Assembly: GCA_002841625.1 (NCBI GenBank)
Contig: PHAG01000010.1
Span: 60,135 to 124,134, forward strand
DNA length: 64,000 nt
DNA from: Firmicutes bacterium HGW-Firmicutes-1
GTDB taxonomy: Bacteria; Bacillota; Clostridia; Lachnospirales; Vallitaleaceae
Direction: 5' to 3'
Below the pieces are notes generated by a model. The model had not been told where the DNA came from, searched no databases, and saw only the letters and a program-made list of their open reading frames with translations. Shown piece after piece: positions 12,268-21,327 of the stretch. Both the position numbers and the translations under genes were made by a program. Position 1 is the stretch's first letter. Every line of letters starts with the position of its first letter.

Positions 12268-13848
12268 ATGAAAGTTTTATCCAAATTTAAAGAAGGACCA
12301 AAAATAGACAAAGCAATATATTGGCCTTCTGTTTTAATCACATTATTTTTAGCAGTTTATTTTGTGTTCAACCCAGAGAAAAGTCTTGTTAAGCTTAATA
12401 CAGTTTTTAACTATATGACGAACGAATTGGGATGGACATATATTTGGTTTACACTATTGGCTTTTGGTAGTGCGCTTTATTTGATTTTTGGTAAATTTGG
12501 AAACGTTATATTAGGATCACCAGGTGATAAGCCGGATTTTTCCACCTTTTCCTGGATTGGCATGATATTCACGGCATCCACAGGCTCATCGTTATTATAT
12601 TGGGGAACTATAGAGTGGATTTATTATTGGCAAGCACCACCTTTTGGAGCAGAAGTTGGATCGTGGGAAGCAGCAGAATGGGCTTCTGCATACGGTATGT
12701 TTCACTGGGGAGCTTCAGCTTGGGCGATGTATGCAGTTATATCAGTAGCAATTGCATATTCTTACCATGTAAGAAAGAAACCTATTTTAAGATTATCAGA
12801 AGCTTGTAGAGGGCTTTTAGGTGATCGAGTAGATGGTTGGATAGGTAAGCTAATTGATGTGTTTTTTGTATTTGGTTTAATTGGTGGGGTAACAACATCC
12901 ATGGGACTTGGCACACCAATGTTAACAGCAGGAATATGTAAATTAACAGGTATCGCACATACTAGAGAGCTAGAACTTATTATTATTACAGTTTGGACTT
13001 TATCCATAGGAATTACAGTGTTTTTAGGACTTGAAAAAGGGATACGTAAATTATCCGATTTAAATATATATTTGGCATTTGGTGTACTCGGATTTTTATT
13101 AGTCCTAGGAGGACATACGGTATTTATTCTCAACCAAACCACTTCATCAGTTGGATTAATGATACAAGAATTTGTACATATGAGCTTTTGGACAGATGCA
13201 GTTGGTCAGTCAAAGCATCCGCAATGGTGGACTATTTTCTATTGGGCATGGTGGGTTGTTTACGCACCAGCAATGGGATTATACATAGCAAAAATTTCTA
13301 AAGGAAGAAGCATTAAACAAGTAGTTCTAGGATCAGTTTTTTGGGGATCTCTAGGTTGCTGGATATTCTTCTCGATTTTAGGAAATTACTCCATGGGATT
13401 ACAATTGAGCTTTAACAACCCAGAATTATTTCCGGGTAGAGCTCTAGATGTTATTTCCATTTTCAATACATCCGGGCCAGCCTGGGCAGTAGTTGAGACC
13501 ATTGCTGCAGCACCCCTTGGAATGATTTTGCTTTTTGCATTTATTCTATTAGCATTCATTTCTATGGTTACAGGCCAAACTACAATTGCATTTACATTGG
13601 CAGCAGTAACTACAAAAGAGCTTAAAGAAACAGAAGAACCAGCAAGATGGAATTCCTTCTTGTGGGCGATAATATTAGGAGCAATTTCAATTTCCCTATT
13701 ATTATTTAATGCCTTGAAACCACTTCAGACTACATCAATTGTGGCTGCCTTCCCCCTAATGATTGTACTGATTATAGTGGCAATTTCTTTCTTTAAAATG
13801 TTAAAAGTAGATAAAGTTCTAGAAAAAATGCAAAATAAGCCTAAGTAA
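12268..13848 (+). CDS. BCCT transporter, CaiT-like
   Basis: Twelve-helix membrane carrier of the betaine/carnitine/choline family, 526 residues. The first signature region reads STGSSLLYWGTIEWIYYW, close to the CaiT form (SAAVLFWGSIEIYYY), not to the Na+-site form of BetP seen in the next gene. The central tryptophan motif is WWTIFYWAWWVVYAPAMGLY. This suggests a sodium-independent exchanger or a carrier of carnitine- or betaine-like trimethylamines. It starts after a strong AAAGGAGG site and ends at a perfect terminator, so its expression can be separate from the second BCCT gene. The substrate is not determined. Confidence 0.92.
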   Translation: MKVLSKFKEGPKIDKAIYWPSVLITLFLAVYFVFNPEKSLVKLNTVFNYMTNELGWTYIWFTLLAFGSALYLIFGKFGNVILGSPGDKPDFSTFSWIGMIFTASTGSSLLYWGTIEWIYYWQAPPFGAEVGSWEAAEWASAYGMFHWGASAWAMYAVISVAIAYSYHVRKKPILRLSEACRGLLGDRVDGWIGKLIDVFFVFGLIGGVTTSMGLGTPMLTAGICKLTGIAHTRELELIIITVWTLSIGITVFLGLEKGIRKLSDLNIYLAFGVLGFLLVLGGHTVFILNQTTSSVGLMIQEFVHMSFWTDAVGQSKHPQWWTIFYWAWWVVYAPAMGLYIAKISKGRSIKQVVLGSVFWGSLGCWIFFSILGNYSMGLQLSFNNPELFPGRALDVISIFNTSGPAWAVVETIAAAPLGMILLFAFILLAFISMVTGQTTIAFTLAAVTTKELKETEEPARWNSFLWAIILGAISISLLLFNALKPLQTTSIVAAFPLMIVLIIVAISFFKMLKVDKVLEKMQNKPK

Positions 13849-13868
13849 GAATTCCTAAATAATAGGGG

Positions 13869-13900
13869 AAAGCCATGGAGATTCTCCATGGCTTTTTATT
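13869..13900 (+). terminator. Terminator after the CaiT-like gene
   Basis: Perfect 12-bp stem AAAGCCATGGAG / CTCCATGGCTTT with loop ATT and a TTTTT tail. Confidence 0.95.
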
Positions 13901-13954
13901 TTATACTAATCGTGTTGTGATGATTCAATGGAAACTTAATAAGGGGATTGAAAG

Positions 13955-15472
13955 ATGCAAAATAAGAAGTTATTCATCTCAAGGAATCATATTGTTTTTG
14001 TGTTCTCAATAATAATCATTTTGTTTGTCGCATTTTGGGGCATTTTCTTCCCAAAGAATCTAGGAGATAAAGCCAGCGTAGCCTATAATCTACTGATTTC
14101 TAGATTTGGATGGGTGTACTTGCTATCAGTATCAATATTTTTGATTTTCTGTATTTATTTGATATTCAGTCCATATAAAAATATCAAATTGGGGAGTAAT
14201 GATTCAAAACCTCAATTTTCTACTTTTTCTTGGTTTGCAATGCTTTTTAGTGCAGGTATGGCAGTAGGATTGATTTTTTGGGGTGTGGCAGAGCCTTTAA
14301 GTCATTTTGTGAGTCCTCCACACGAGTTGGCTGGAGCAGGATCTCAAGAAGCAATTATGCTTTCGCTAAGATATTCTTTTTTTCATTGGGGGTTACATGC
14401 GTGGGCAAACTATGCATTATTTGCCCTTGCAATTGCATATTTTCAACTAAGAAAGGGCTATCCAGGTTTAGTTAGCAGTATTTTCATTCCATTAATTGGT
14501 GAAAAAAATGCCAGAGGATGGATGGGTATTATGATTGATTTATTAGCAATATTTGCAACAGTAACGGGTATAGCCACAGATTTAGGCTTAGGAACACTAC
14601 AAATTAACAGTGGTTTACATATGCTTTACAATATTCCAGAAAATATAACCGTACAAATTATCATTATTATTGTAGCAACTATTTGCTTTATGACTTCCGC
14701 CATTAGAGGACTAGAAAAAGGAATAAAGCTATTATCAAATATAAATTTATGGTTATCGATTATCTTGGTTATTTTGGCCATTATAGTTGGACCAAAGCTA
14801 ACAATAATCAGAAATTTAGTGGGAGGTTTATTTGCTTATGGGTCAAATATTATAGGCGATAGTCTACCAATAGGTTATTTATCTAGTGATAAAGAGTGGT
14901 TAGGAAATTGGACAATATTTTACTGGGCTTGGTGGATTGCTTGGACACCTTTTGTAGGAACATTTATTGCAAGAATATCTTGGGGTAGGACGATAAAAGA
15001 ATTTATTATGGGAGTGTTATTTGTTCCAGTAATAGGATCCATTATCTGGTTTTGTATATTTGGTACGTTAGGAATGTCACAGGGTGAAAACATAGCTACA
15101 TCAGCACTTAAATCAATACCAACAGCATATTTCACTATTATTGAACAATATCCTATGAGTGGTTTGATATCCTTTCTGACAGTAGTTTTGCTCTTTATAT
15201 TTTTTGTGACCTCTGCAGATTCATCAACATTTGTACTTGGAATGTTCTCATCAAATGGAGATCCAAACCCTTCGACAAAGAATAAAGCTGTATGGGGTAT
15301 AGTTCAATCATTACTAGCATTGGGGTTGTTGCTTGCAGGAGGGTTAGAGGTTTTACAAACGGCCAATATTGTTGCAGCATTTCCGTTTGCATTTGTTATG
15401 CTGTTTGCAATGATAGCATTAATGAAATCGTTAAAAGAAGAGACGTCAGTTGCTAATAAAATTTCAAAGTAA
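13955..15472 (+). CDS. BCCT transporter, BetP/OpuD-like
   Basis: Second betaine/carnitine/choline-family carrier, 505 residues, about 12 helices. It carries the classic Na+-coupled motif GMAVGLIFWGVAEPLSHF in helix 3 and the substrate-site tryptophans in WTIFYWAWWIAWTPFVGTF. The conserved FFVTSADSSTF follows in helix 10. It is thus expected to import glycine betaine or a similar osmolyte with sodium. The contrast with the CaiT-like neighbour suggests one importer and one exchanger for related quaternary amines. The RBS is GGGG-type (AAGGGGATTG) before ATG 13955. There is no long charged C-terminal tail like that of BetP. Confidence 0.93.
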   Translation: MQNKKLFISRNHIVFVFSIIIILFVAFWGIFFPKNLGDKASVAYNLLISRFGWVYLLSVSIFLIFCIYLIFSPYKNIKLGSNDSKPQFSTFSWFAMLFSAGMAVGLIFWGVAEPLSHFVSPPHELAGAGSQEAIMLSLRYSFFHWGLHAWANYALFALAIAYFQLRKGYPGLVSSIFIPLIGEKNARGWMGIMIDLLAIFATVTGIATDLGLGTLQINSGLHMLYNIPENITVQIIIIIVATICFMTSAIRGLEKGIKLLSNINLWLSIILVILAIIVGPKLTIIRNLVGGLFAYGSNIIGDSLPIGYLSSDKEWLGNWTIFYWAWWIAWTPFVGTFIARISWGRTIKEFIMGVLFVPVIGSIIWFCIFGTLGMSQGENIATSALKSIPTAYFTIIEQYPMSGLISFLTVVLLFIFFVTSADSSTFVLGMFSSNGDPNPSTKNKAVWGIVQSLLALGLLLAGGLEVLQTANIVAAFPFAFVMLFAMIALMKSLKEETSVANKISK

Positions 15473-15484
15473 TGCATATAACAA

Positions 15485-15525
15485 AAACGCAACAAATAAT
15501 TTATTTGCTGCGTTTCTGTTTTTGG
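15485..15525. terminator. Terminator between BCCT gene and pckA, probably bidirectional
   Basis: AAACGC..CAAATAA pairs with TTATTTG..GCGTTT. The plus strand continues CTGTTTTTGG. The minus strand gives GCGTTTTTGTT, so it can end both convergent transcripts. Confidence 0.75.
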
Positions 15526-15598
15526 TGGTGTTTGTTTTGTTTTTAAAGTTTCAAGATTAGAGGTTAATTAAAATAACCTCAGTGCTTCATTTAAGTTA

Positions 15599-17254
15599 TT
15601 AAGCTAATTCATTAACAACTTTTTTTAATGCTTCTAATGCTTCAGCTGGTAATTTATCGTAACCGCCTTTAGCAGTGTCTCTTGATTCAACATATTGCAC
15701 TCTGTCAAGCATACGAGCTTTTAATTGACCAACATATTCTGCGTCGCTCATATTAGGAACAAAGCCTTCAACTTCCATAATTTCTATGTCTGAGAAAGTT
15801 CCCCATTTTTTGAAGTTAGTATTTCCTTCAACGATAGCTTCTAATGCGCCTAATGTAATGGCTGGTGTTACTTTCTTGCCCATAAAGTCGCCAGTGTTTA
15901 AGATATAGCAATCAACATGGTTTTTTTCAAATAGTTGTTTAAACTTGTTGAAATCATCTTCTAATTTGTATGTTCTAAAAGGATTTGCATATGGTTCTAC
16001 TACTAATGCATTAGGGTCAACTCCTGGAGCCAAACGCTCTGCAGTTGTTCTTTTTGTTGCTAGTGTAGCACCCATAACTGAAGCCAATGCTGAACCACTT
16101 AACTTAATAACTGGAGGAAGAGTAGGATCCTTCATTAACCAGAAAATAGAATTGATTGGTTCTGCAAATTTGTCTAAACGGTTTGGTGACCAAAGCTTTG
16201 ATTTAACAGCTCGTCCATTTCCATTTCTGATGTCTTCAGGAACAATAACAACTCTACCATCTTCATCAACAGTTGCGCCGTTATTTTGAACTGTCATTAA
16301 GAATTTGTTATCTGGGTCTGAAGCTGGATAATCTTGAGTTTTATCAAAATAAGCAGGCTCAAGAGCTACAGATGAACCATCTTCAGTAGAAATGATGAAT
16401 GCATCATCATGTAATACTGTAATATCATATTTATCATTATGTTTTGCATGTGTAATAGTTGATTTACCTGAACCAGATAATCCAAATACACCTGCAACGT
16501 ATTTTTTGCCATCAGCAAGGTTATAACGTTTTTGTCCACCATGGCATGAAGCATAGCCATTTCTGTTAGCACAAGCCCAACCAAGAGTAAGAGTACCCTT
16601 TTTATGTTCTCCAAAATATCTCATGCCCAGTAGTGCAGCACAGTTATGGTTTGGATCAAAGAATGTAAGACCCATAGCATGATCAGCATGTGACCAATCA
16701 GGATCTGAGAAAATATAAATGTCACCTTCGTGATTATATTCTTTTGAAGCTTTATACATTTTTGTATATTCTTCATTAAGGTATTGGAAGTTAAGCATCC
16801 ATGAATACATAATGTTTTCATAACCTTCAGGGATTAAAAGATGAGCTTTTACCATGAAGTCAGGATCTAGACCTACAAATACTTCTGCATGATACATTGT
16901 TTTATATCTTGATTGAAAGATTGCTTCACTAATCTTTAAAGCGAATTCAGGTACGCTTACGCCTTCTTCCCCAAGAATTTTTCTTGCTGAAGCAGCACGA
17001 CCAGAAACTGCTCCATCATTGAAAAGTAATACCTTAGCGTCAGCATCTAGGCCTTGAGCTTCTGGCTCATAAACTGCCATATCTGTAATAACAGTCCCCG
17101 GTGAACCTGCTGCTAATTGATAAGCTTCCTTTAAGGAAGTTACATGAATTACATTGTTGCCATAAAATGGTGTTTCGATTGTTGTACGAATTTGAGATAA
17201 AATTGGGCTTTTTGGGCTAATTTCATTCAAATTGTAGCTACGTTTTGTTGCCAT
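15599..17254 (-). CDS. pckA: Phosphoenolpyruvate carboxykinase (ATP)
   Basis: Cytosolic enzyme interconverting oxaloacetate and PEP with ATP/ADP. In anaerobes it may run anaplerotically. The 551-residue protein has the kinase P-loop GLSGSGKSTITHAKH near residues 260-274, the PEPCK region ALLGMRYFGEHKKGTLTLGW before it and the metal-site segment LHDDAFIISTEDGS after it. Length fits the ATP-dependent family. AAAGGAGGT stands eight bases before the ATG. A perfect consensus promoter lies about 110 bases upstream on the same strand, leaving a long 5' leader with a small TCTCA/TGAGA hairpin that could have a regulatory role. Single-gene unit, convergent with the BCCT gene. Confidence 0.95.
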   Translation of the reverse strand: MATKRSYNLNEISPKSPILSQIRTTIETPFYGNNVIHVTSLKEAYQLAAGSPGTVITDMAVYEPEAQGLDADAKVLLFNDGAVSGRAASARKILGEEGVSVPEFALKISEAIFQSRYKTMYHAEVFVGLDPDFMVKAHLLIPEGYENIMYSWMLNFQYLNEEYTKMYKASKEYNHEGDIYIFSDPDWSHADHAMGLTFFDPNHNCAALLGMRYFGEHKKGTLTLGWACANRNGYASCHGGQKRYNLADGKKYVAGVFGLSGSGKSTITHAKHNDKYDITVLHDDAFIISTEDGSSVALEPAYFDKTQDYPASDPDNKFLMTVQNNGATVDEDGRVVIVPEDIRNGNGRAVKSKLWSPNRLDKFAEPINSIFWLMKDPTLPPVIKLSGSALASVMGATLATKRTTAERLAPGVDPNALVVEPYANPFRTYKLEDDFNKFKQLFEKNHVDCYILNTGDFMGKKVTPAITLGALEAIVEGNTNFKKWGTFSDIEIMEVEGFVPNMSDAEYVGQLKARMLDRVQYVESRDTAKGGYDKLPAEALEALKKVVNELA

Positions 17255-17362
17255 TGAATTACCTCCTTTAGATTGTATAGAATAATGTTTGTATATATAA
17301 ATTATCTCAGAATGAGAAATTTATGAACGGTTATATATCACTTCCAATTTTTCCCCATCTTA

Positions 17363-17391
17363 ATTATAGATTTTGTTTTTGCAAATGTCAA
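17363..17391 (-). promoter_or_regulatory. Consensus promoter of pckA
   Basis: On the minus strand TTGACA (complement of 17386-17391), 17-base spacer, TATAAT (complement of 17363-17368). A perfect match to the vegetative consensus. Confidence 0.92.
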
Positions 17392-17576
17392 CAGAAAAAT
17401 ATTTATGATTTAGACATTGCAAAGGGTCTCTTATGGTTATATGCTTTACCTTTCCCATAAGGGTTGTATTTTATTTAACTGCGTGATAAGATAGTTGTAA
17501 CTAATATATAAGCTTAAAGTAGAAAATATTGAAGTTGGTTTCAAGCAAGATTTTATTTGGGGAGTTGATAAAAACG

Positions 17577-18311
17577 ATGGCTTTGGGGCAGAAAGTGGTA
17601 AAGGAATTAAATACAGAGATTGGCTTCATTGAAGATTTACTTAAGGATTATGAGGAACAATCTTTTTTGCAATGTATTCATAAAATCGAAGCACATTTTG
17701 AAAGCTGTCCAAATACGATAAGCAAGAAACTAATTAGAAATATTTATTTGAATTGTTGTATGAAAGCTGCAATTAGCGCGAAAGCTGCTGGAGATTTTAG
17801 TACATCTAAGGAAATATACGACAAGCTATTAACATATGAGAGTGAATTGATCTTTGAGTCGGACGTTATTTTATATAATGTTTATAGCCAATTAGCAGAA
17901 GTGGTTAGCCAGCTTGATGCTGACGAGGATTTAAATATATATGATGAAAAGGCTAAATTGATAGTAAATAAAATGGTATCATCTAGAGTTATTCAAAGCA
18001 TTTACATCAGCTTTATAGAAGGTAATTATGACGAAGTAATTAAAAGAATAAGGGTCCTGAATGTTGATGATTTAGATCAATTTAACAAGGGAAGATACTA
18101 TATGATGATTGGTTCTGCTTATTATTATAAAGAGCATTATAAAGAAGCGATTGGTTATTTAGAAAATTCAATAATATACTACAAGGATAAGCCAAATAAC
18201 AGTGTGTTAGAACTTATTTTTGAAGAATTAAGTAAGTGCTACATGCATTTAGAAAAATATAAAGAAGGCTTTAAATACTTAAAATTAGCCCACAATAAAA
18301 TAAATATATAG
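17577..18311 (+). CDS. TPR-type helical repeat protein
   Basis: Soluble, probably all-helical protein of 244 residues, not recognised as a specific family. Tetratricopeptide-like pairs are visible at the C-terminus: GRYYMMIGSAYYYKEHYKEA, then LEELSKCYMHLEKYKEGFK-like sequence, with the small and aromatic residues in TPR spacing. The N-terminal half may hold degenerate repeats. The start at ATG 17577 fits GGGGAG at 17559-17564; the frame extends to a TTG at 17529 without a good RBS. The divergent pckA promoter lies upstream and metG downstream, but a metG link is not implied. Probable protein-protein interaction role. Confidence 0.7.
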   Translation: MALGQKVVKELNTEIGFIEDLLKDYEEQSFLQCIHKIEAHFESCPNTISKKLIRNIYLNCCMKAAISAKAAGDFSTSKEIYDKLLTYESELIFESDVILYNVYSQLAEVVSQLDADEDLNIYDEKAKLIVNKMVSSRVIQSIYISFIEGNYDEVIKRIRVLNVDDLDQFNKGRYYMMIGSAYYYKEHYKEAIGYLENSIIYYKDKPNNSVLELIFEELSKCYMHLEKYKEGFKYLKLAHNKINI

Positions 18312-18391
18312 CATCAAAAAACTTTGCATTTTTATATGTTTAAATATATAATATGGATAAGATTTAAGAAAGCTTGAACGGAGGAACGATA

Positions 18392-20359
18392 ATGGGTAAG
18401 AAACCCTACTATATTACAACAGCAATTGCTTACACATCCAAAACCCCTCATATTGGAAATACTTATGAAGCGGTATTAACAGATAGTATAGCAAGATTTA
18501 AAAGACTATCAGGTTATGATGTATTTTTTTTAACTGGAACAGATGAACATGGTCAAAAAATTCAATTACAAGCAGAACAAGAAGGCATAACTCCAAAAGA
18601 GCTTGTAGATAAAATTGCAGGTGAAGTAAAAACCATTTGGGATTTTATGAATACCAGTTATGATAAATTTATCAGGACTACTGATGCAGAGCATGAAGAT
18701 ATCGTTGGTAGAATTTTTAAGAGATTATATGATCAAGGTGATATTTATAAAGGTAGCTATGAAGGCTGGTACTGTACACCTTGTGAATCATTTTTCACAG
18801 AATCTCAAGTTGTTCAGGGCAATTGTCCAGATTGCGGTAGCCAAGTACAAAAGGCAAGCGAAGAAGCATATTTCTTTAAATTAAGTAAATATGAAAAAAA
18901 GTTAATGCAACATATCGAAGATAATCCTGATTTTATTCAACCGGAGTCAAGAAAAAATGAAATGGTTAACAATTTTATTAAACAAGGCTTACAGGATTTG
19001 TGTGTTTCAAGAACTACATTTAATTGGGGTATTCCCGTTTCATTTGACGATAAACATGTAATTTATGTTTGGATAGATGCGTTATCAAATTATATAACGG
19101 CACTTGGCTATAATCCTAATGGAGAAAGTGGCGAGCTATTTAATCGCTATTGGCCAGCTGATGTACATTTAATTGGTAAAGATATTTTAAGATTTCATAC
19201 TATTTATTGGCCAATTATGCTAATGGCTTTAGACGTAGAGTTACCGAAAAAGGTTTTTGGGCATCCTTGGTTAATGGTTGGTGAGGATAAGATGTCTAAA
19301 TCTAAGGGTAATGTTATATATGCGAAACAACTAGTTGATTTTTTCGGTGTAGATGCCGTTAGATATTATGTATTACATGAAATGCCATTTGCTCAAGATG
19401 GCACATTAACCTATGAATTATTAATAGCAAGAATAAACTCTGATTTAGCAAATATTCTTGGCAATCTTGTGAATAGAACTGTTGCAATGGTTCATAAGTA
19501 CTTTGATGGTATCATCTTGCCGCCAAGTAAGGGAGAAGCTATTGATGAAGAATTAATTAACATGGCATTATCTCTAAAAGGTAAAGTTGAAGTCAAAATG
19601 GATGACCTTAAGGTGGCCGAGTCTATAGATGAAATTTGGACCCTCTTAAGAAGAAGCAATAAGTATATAGATGAAACCTGCCCGTGGGTATTGGCAAAGG
19701 ATGAAAGCAATAAGGAACGTTTGGCTACGGTGCTTTTCAACCTTATAGAAAGTATTCGATTTGCCTCTGTTTTATTGAGTGCATTTATGCCAGAAACAGC
19801 AGAAAAAATCCAAAAGCAAATTAATGCTACAAATGTTAGCCTAGAATCTCTAGATTCATTTGATGGAACAACGCCTGGAACTAAAGTTGGCACTGCTGAG
19901 GTTTTATTTGCAAGAATTGATGAAAAGAAAATGCTAGAAGAAATAAATAATGAAAATGAAGCTATGAAAGCGACTGGGAAACAGGATGTAGGAATAGCAG
20001 CAAAATCAGAAGGAATTGCAACAAAAGACGAAGAGACAATTCTTATAGATGATTTCGCCAAAATCAATATTAAAGTTGGAGAAATTATTGAATGTGAAAA
20101 AGTAGAAGGTTCTGATAAATTATTGGTGTCAAAGGTTCAGGTTGGCAATGAAACGAGACAAATTGTTTCCGGTATTGCTAAGAATTACGTACCAGCAGAG
20201 TTAATTGGTAAAAAAGTGTTAGTAATTACGAATTTAAAACCCGTAAAGCTTAGAGGCGTACTTTCAGAAGGAATGCTCTTGGCAGCATCAGATGAAGAAG
20301 GCAATCTTAAGCTTGCAACGGTAGATGGTGATATTAATACAGGATCAACTGTAAAATAG
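18392..20359 (+). CDS. metG: Methionyl-tRNA synthetase
   Basis: Cytosolic class I synthetase that charges tRNA-Met. The 655 residues contain the HIGH-box variant KTPHIGNTYEA near residue 20, TGTDEHGQKIQ, a zinc-knuckle region with cysteines in CTPCESF and GNCPDCG, and the KMSKS loop in GEDKMSKSKGNV near residue 297. A helical anticodon-binding domain follows, then a C-terminal tRNA-binding (EMAP II-like) domain from about 550 (FAKINIKVGEI), which drives dimerisation. The start at ATG 18392 follows CGGAGGA; TTG at 18374 is rejected. No T-box leader is visible in the short upstream gap. tatD follows after 20 bases, a common arrangement in Firmicutes. Confidence 0.96.
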   Translation: MGKKPYYITTAIAYTSKTPHIGNTYEAVLTDSIARFKRLSGYDVFFLTGTDEHGQKIQLQAEQEGITPKELVDKIAGEVKTIWDFMNTSYDKFIRTTDAEHEDIVGRIFKRLYDQGDIYKGSYEGWYCTPCESFFTESQVVQGNCPDCGSQVQKASEEAYFFKLSKYEKKLMQHIEDNPDFIQPESRKNEMVNNFIKQGLQDLCVSRTTFNWGIPVSFDDKHVIYVWIDALSNYITALGYNPNGESGELFNRYWPADVHLIGKDILRFHTIYWPIMLMALDVELPKKVFGHPWLMVGEDKMSKSKGNVIYAKQLVDFFGVDAVRYYVLHEMPFAQDGTLTYELLIARINSDLANILGNLVNRTVAMVHKYFDGIILPPSKGEAIDEELINMALSLKGKVEVKMDDLKVAESIDEIWTLLRRSNKYIDETCPWVLAKDESNKERLATVLFNLIESIRFASVLLSAFMPETAEKIQKQINATNVSLESLDSFDGTTPGTKVGTAEVLFARIDEKKMLEEINNENEAMKATGKQDVGIAAKSEGIATKDEETILIDDFAKINIKVGEIIECEKVEGSDKLLVSKVQVGNETRQIVSGIAKNYVPAELIGKKVLVITNLKPVKLRGVLSEGMLLAASDEEGNLKLATVDGDINTGSTVK

Positions 20360-20379
20360 GTTGCAATAGGGGTGAAAAA

Positions 20380-21159
20380 ATGTTTTTTGAAAGTCATGCA
20401 CATTATGATGATTTAAAGTTTGAGCAAGATAGAGATACTATATTAAGTAGTGTGAAGGAACAAAACATAACTAAAGTCATTAATGTCGCTGCAAATATGG
20501 CATCTAGCTTACACTGCATAGAGCTTGCGAAAAAATATGACTTTATATATGCAACAGTTGGGGTACACCCTCATGATGTAGGAGCAATGTTAGAAGATGA
20601 TTTAGAAACCTTAATTGGTTTGTCTGCGTATGATAAAGTTGTAGCTATAGGAGAAATTGGCTTAGATTATTATTACGAAAACTCTCCAAAAGAAGTTCAA
20701 AGGCTATGGTTTAGAGAACAGATTAACATTGCGAAGGATATTGGGTTGCCGATTATTGTTCATAGTAGAGATGCTTCAAAAGAAACCTATGAGCTCATAA
20801 AAGACTCTAGAGGATATGAGGTTGGTGGCGTAATCCATTGCTTTTCAGGGAGCAAAGAAATGGCTCAAGCTTATGTAGATATGGGTTTTTATATTGGAGT
20901 AGGGGGCGTTGTAACCTATGACAATGCAAAAACCTTACAGGAAGTAGTAAGGGCAATCCCGCTAAAAAACATATTAATTGAGACGGATTCACCATACTTG
21001 TCTCCAGTGCCAAATAGAGGAAAGCGCAATGATTCAAGGAACCTTCAATATGTTGTAAAAGCAATAGCAAAGTTAAAAGAAATATCTGAGGAAGAAGTGA
21101 TTAAGACAACTTACGATAATGGCCTTAAGCTATTTATGGGTAATAGTTCAAATAATTAG
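20380..21159 (+). CDS. tatD: TatD-family metal-dependent deoxyribonuclease
   Basis: TIM-barrel hydrolase of 259 residues, related to YabD in Bacillus, which follows metS there too. Metal ligands are visible as HAH in FESHAHYDD, E in AIGEIGLDYY, H in IVHSRDA, H in VIHCFSGS and D in IETDSPYL. TatD enzymes act as 3'-5' exonucleases or DNases in the cytosol. It is co-transcribed with metG and ends at a terminator. The assignment to family is firm; the cellular substrate is not known here. Confidence 0.94.
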   Translation: MFFESHAHYDDLKFEQDRDTILSSVKEQNITKVINVAANMASSLHCIELAKKYDFIYATVGVHPHDVGAMLEDDLETLIGLSAYDKVVAIGEIGLDYYYENSPKEVQRLWFREQINIAKDIGLPIIVHSRDASKETYELIKDSRGYEVGGVIHCFSGSKEMAQAYVDMGFYIGVGGVVTYDNAKTLQEVVRAIPLKNILIETDSPYLSPVPNRGKRNDSRNLQYVVKAIAKLKEISEEEVIKTTYDNGLKLFMGNSSNN

Positions 21160-21178
21160 CTTGAAAAATGAATTTATA

Positions 21179-21205
21179 AAAAGGGCGATTAACACGCCCT
21201 TTTAT
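21179..21205 (+). terminator. Terminator of metG-tatD
   Basis: AAAAGGGCG / CGCCCTTTT nine-base stem with a seven-base loop, followed by ATT. A second small inverted repeat (GGAAAGT/ACTTTCC) lies at about 21216-21231. Confidence 0.85.
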
Positions 21206-21327
21206 TATCCCAGTAGGAAAGTTTACTTTCCATGAAGAAGAATAGAATAAAGAATTGAATAGTATAAAAGGTATGGAACGTAGGGACGAGCACTTGAGCA
21301 CTTTATTCTTATATAAAGGTGATGACT

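Noticed and set aside
18312-18391. Possible T-box leader before metG
   Set aside because: The gap is only 80 bases and lacks a T-box consensus or a terminator/antiterminator pair.
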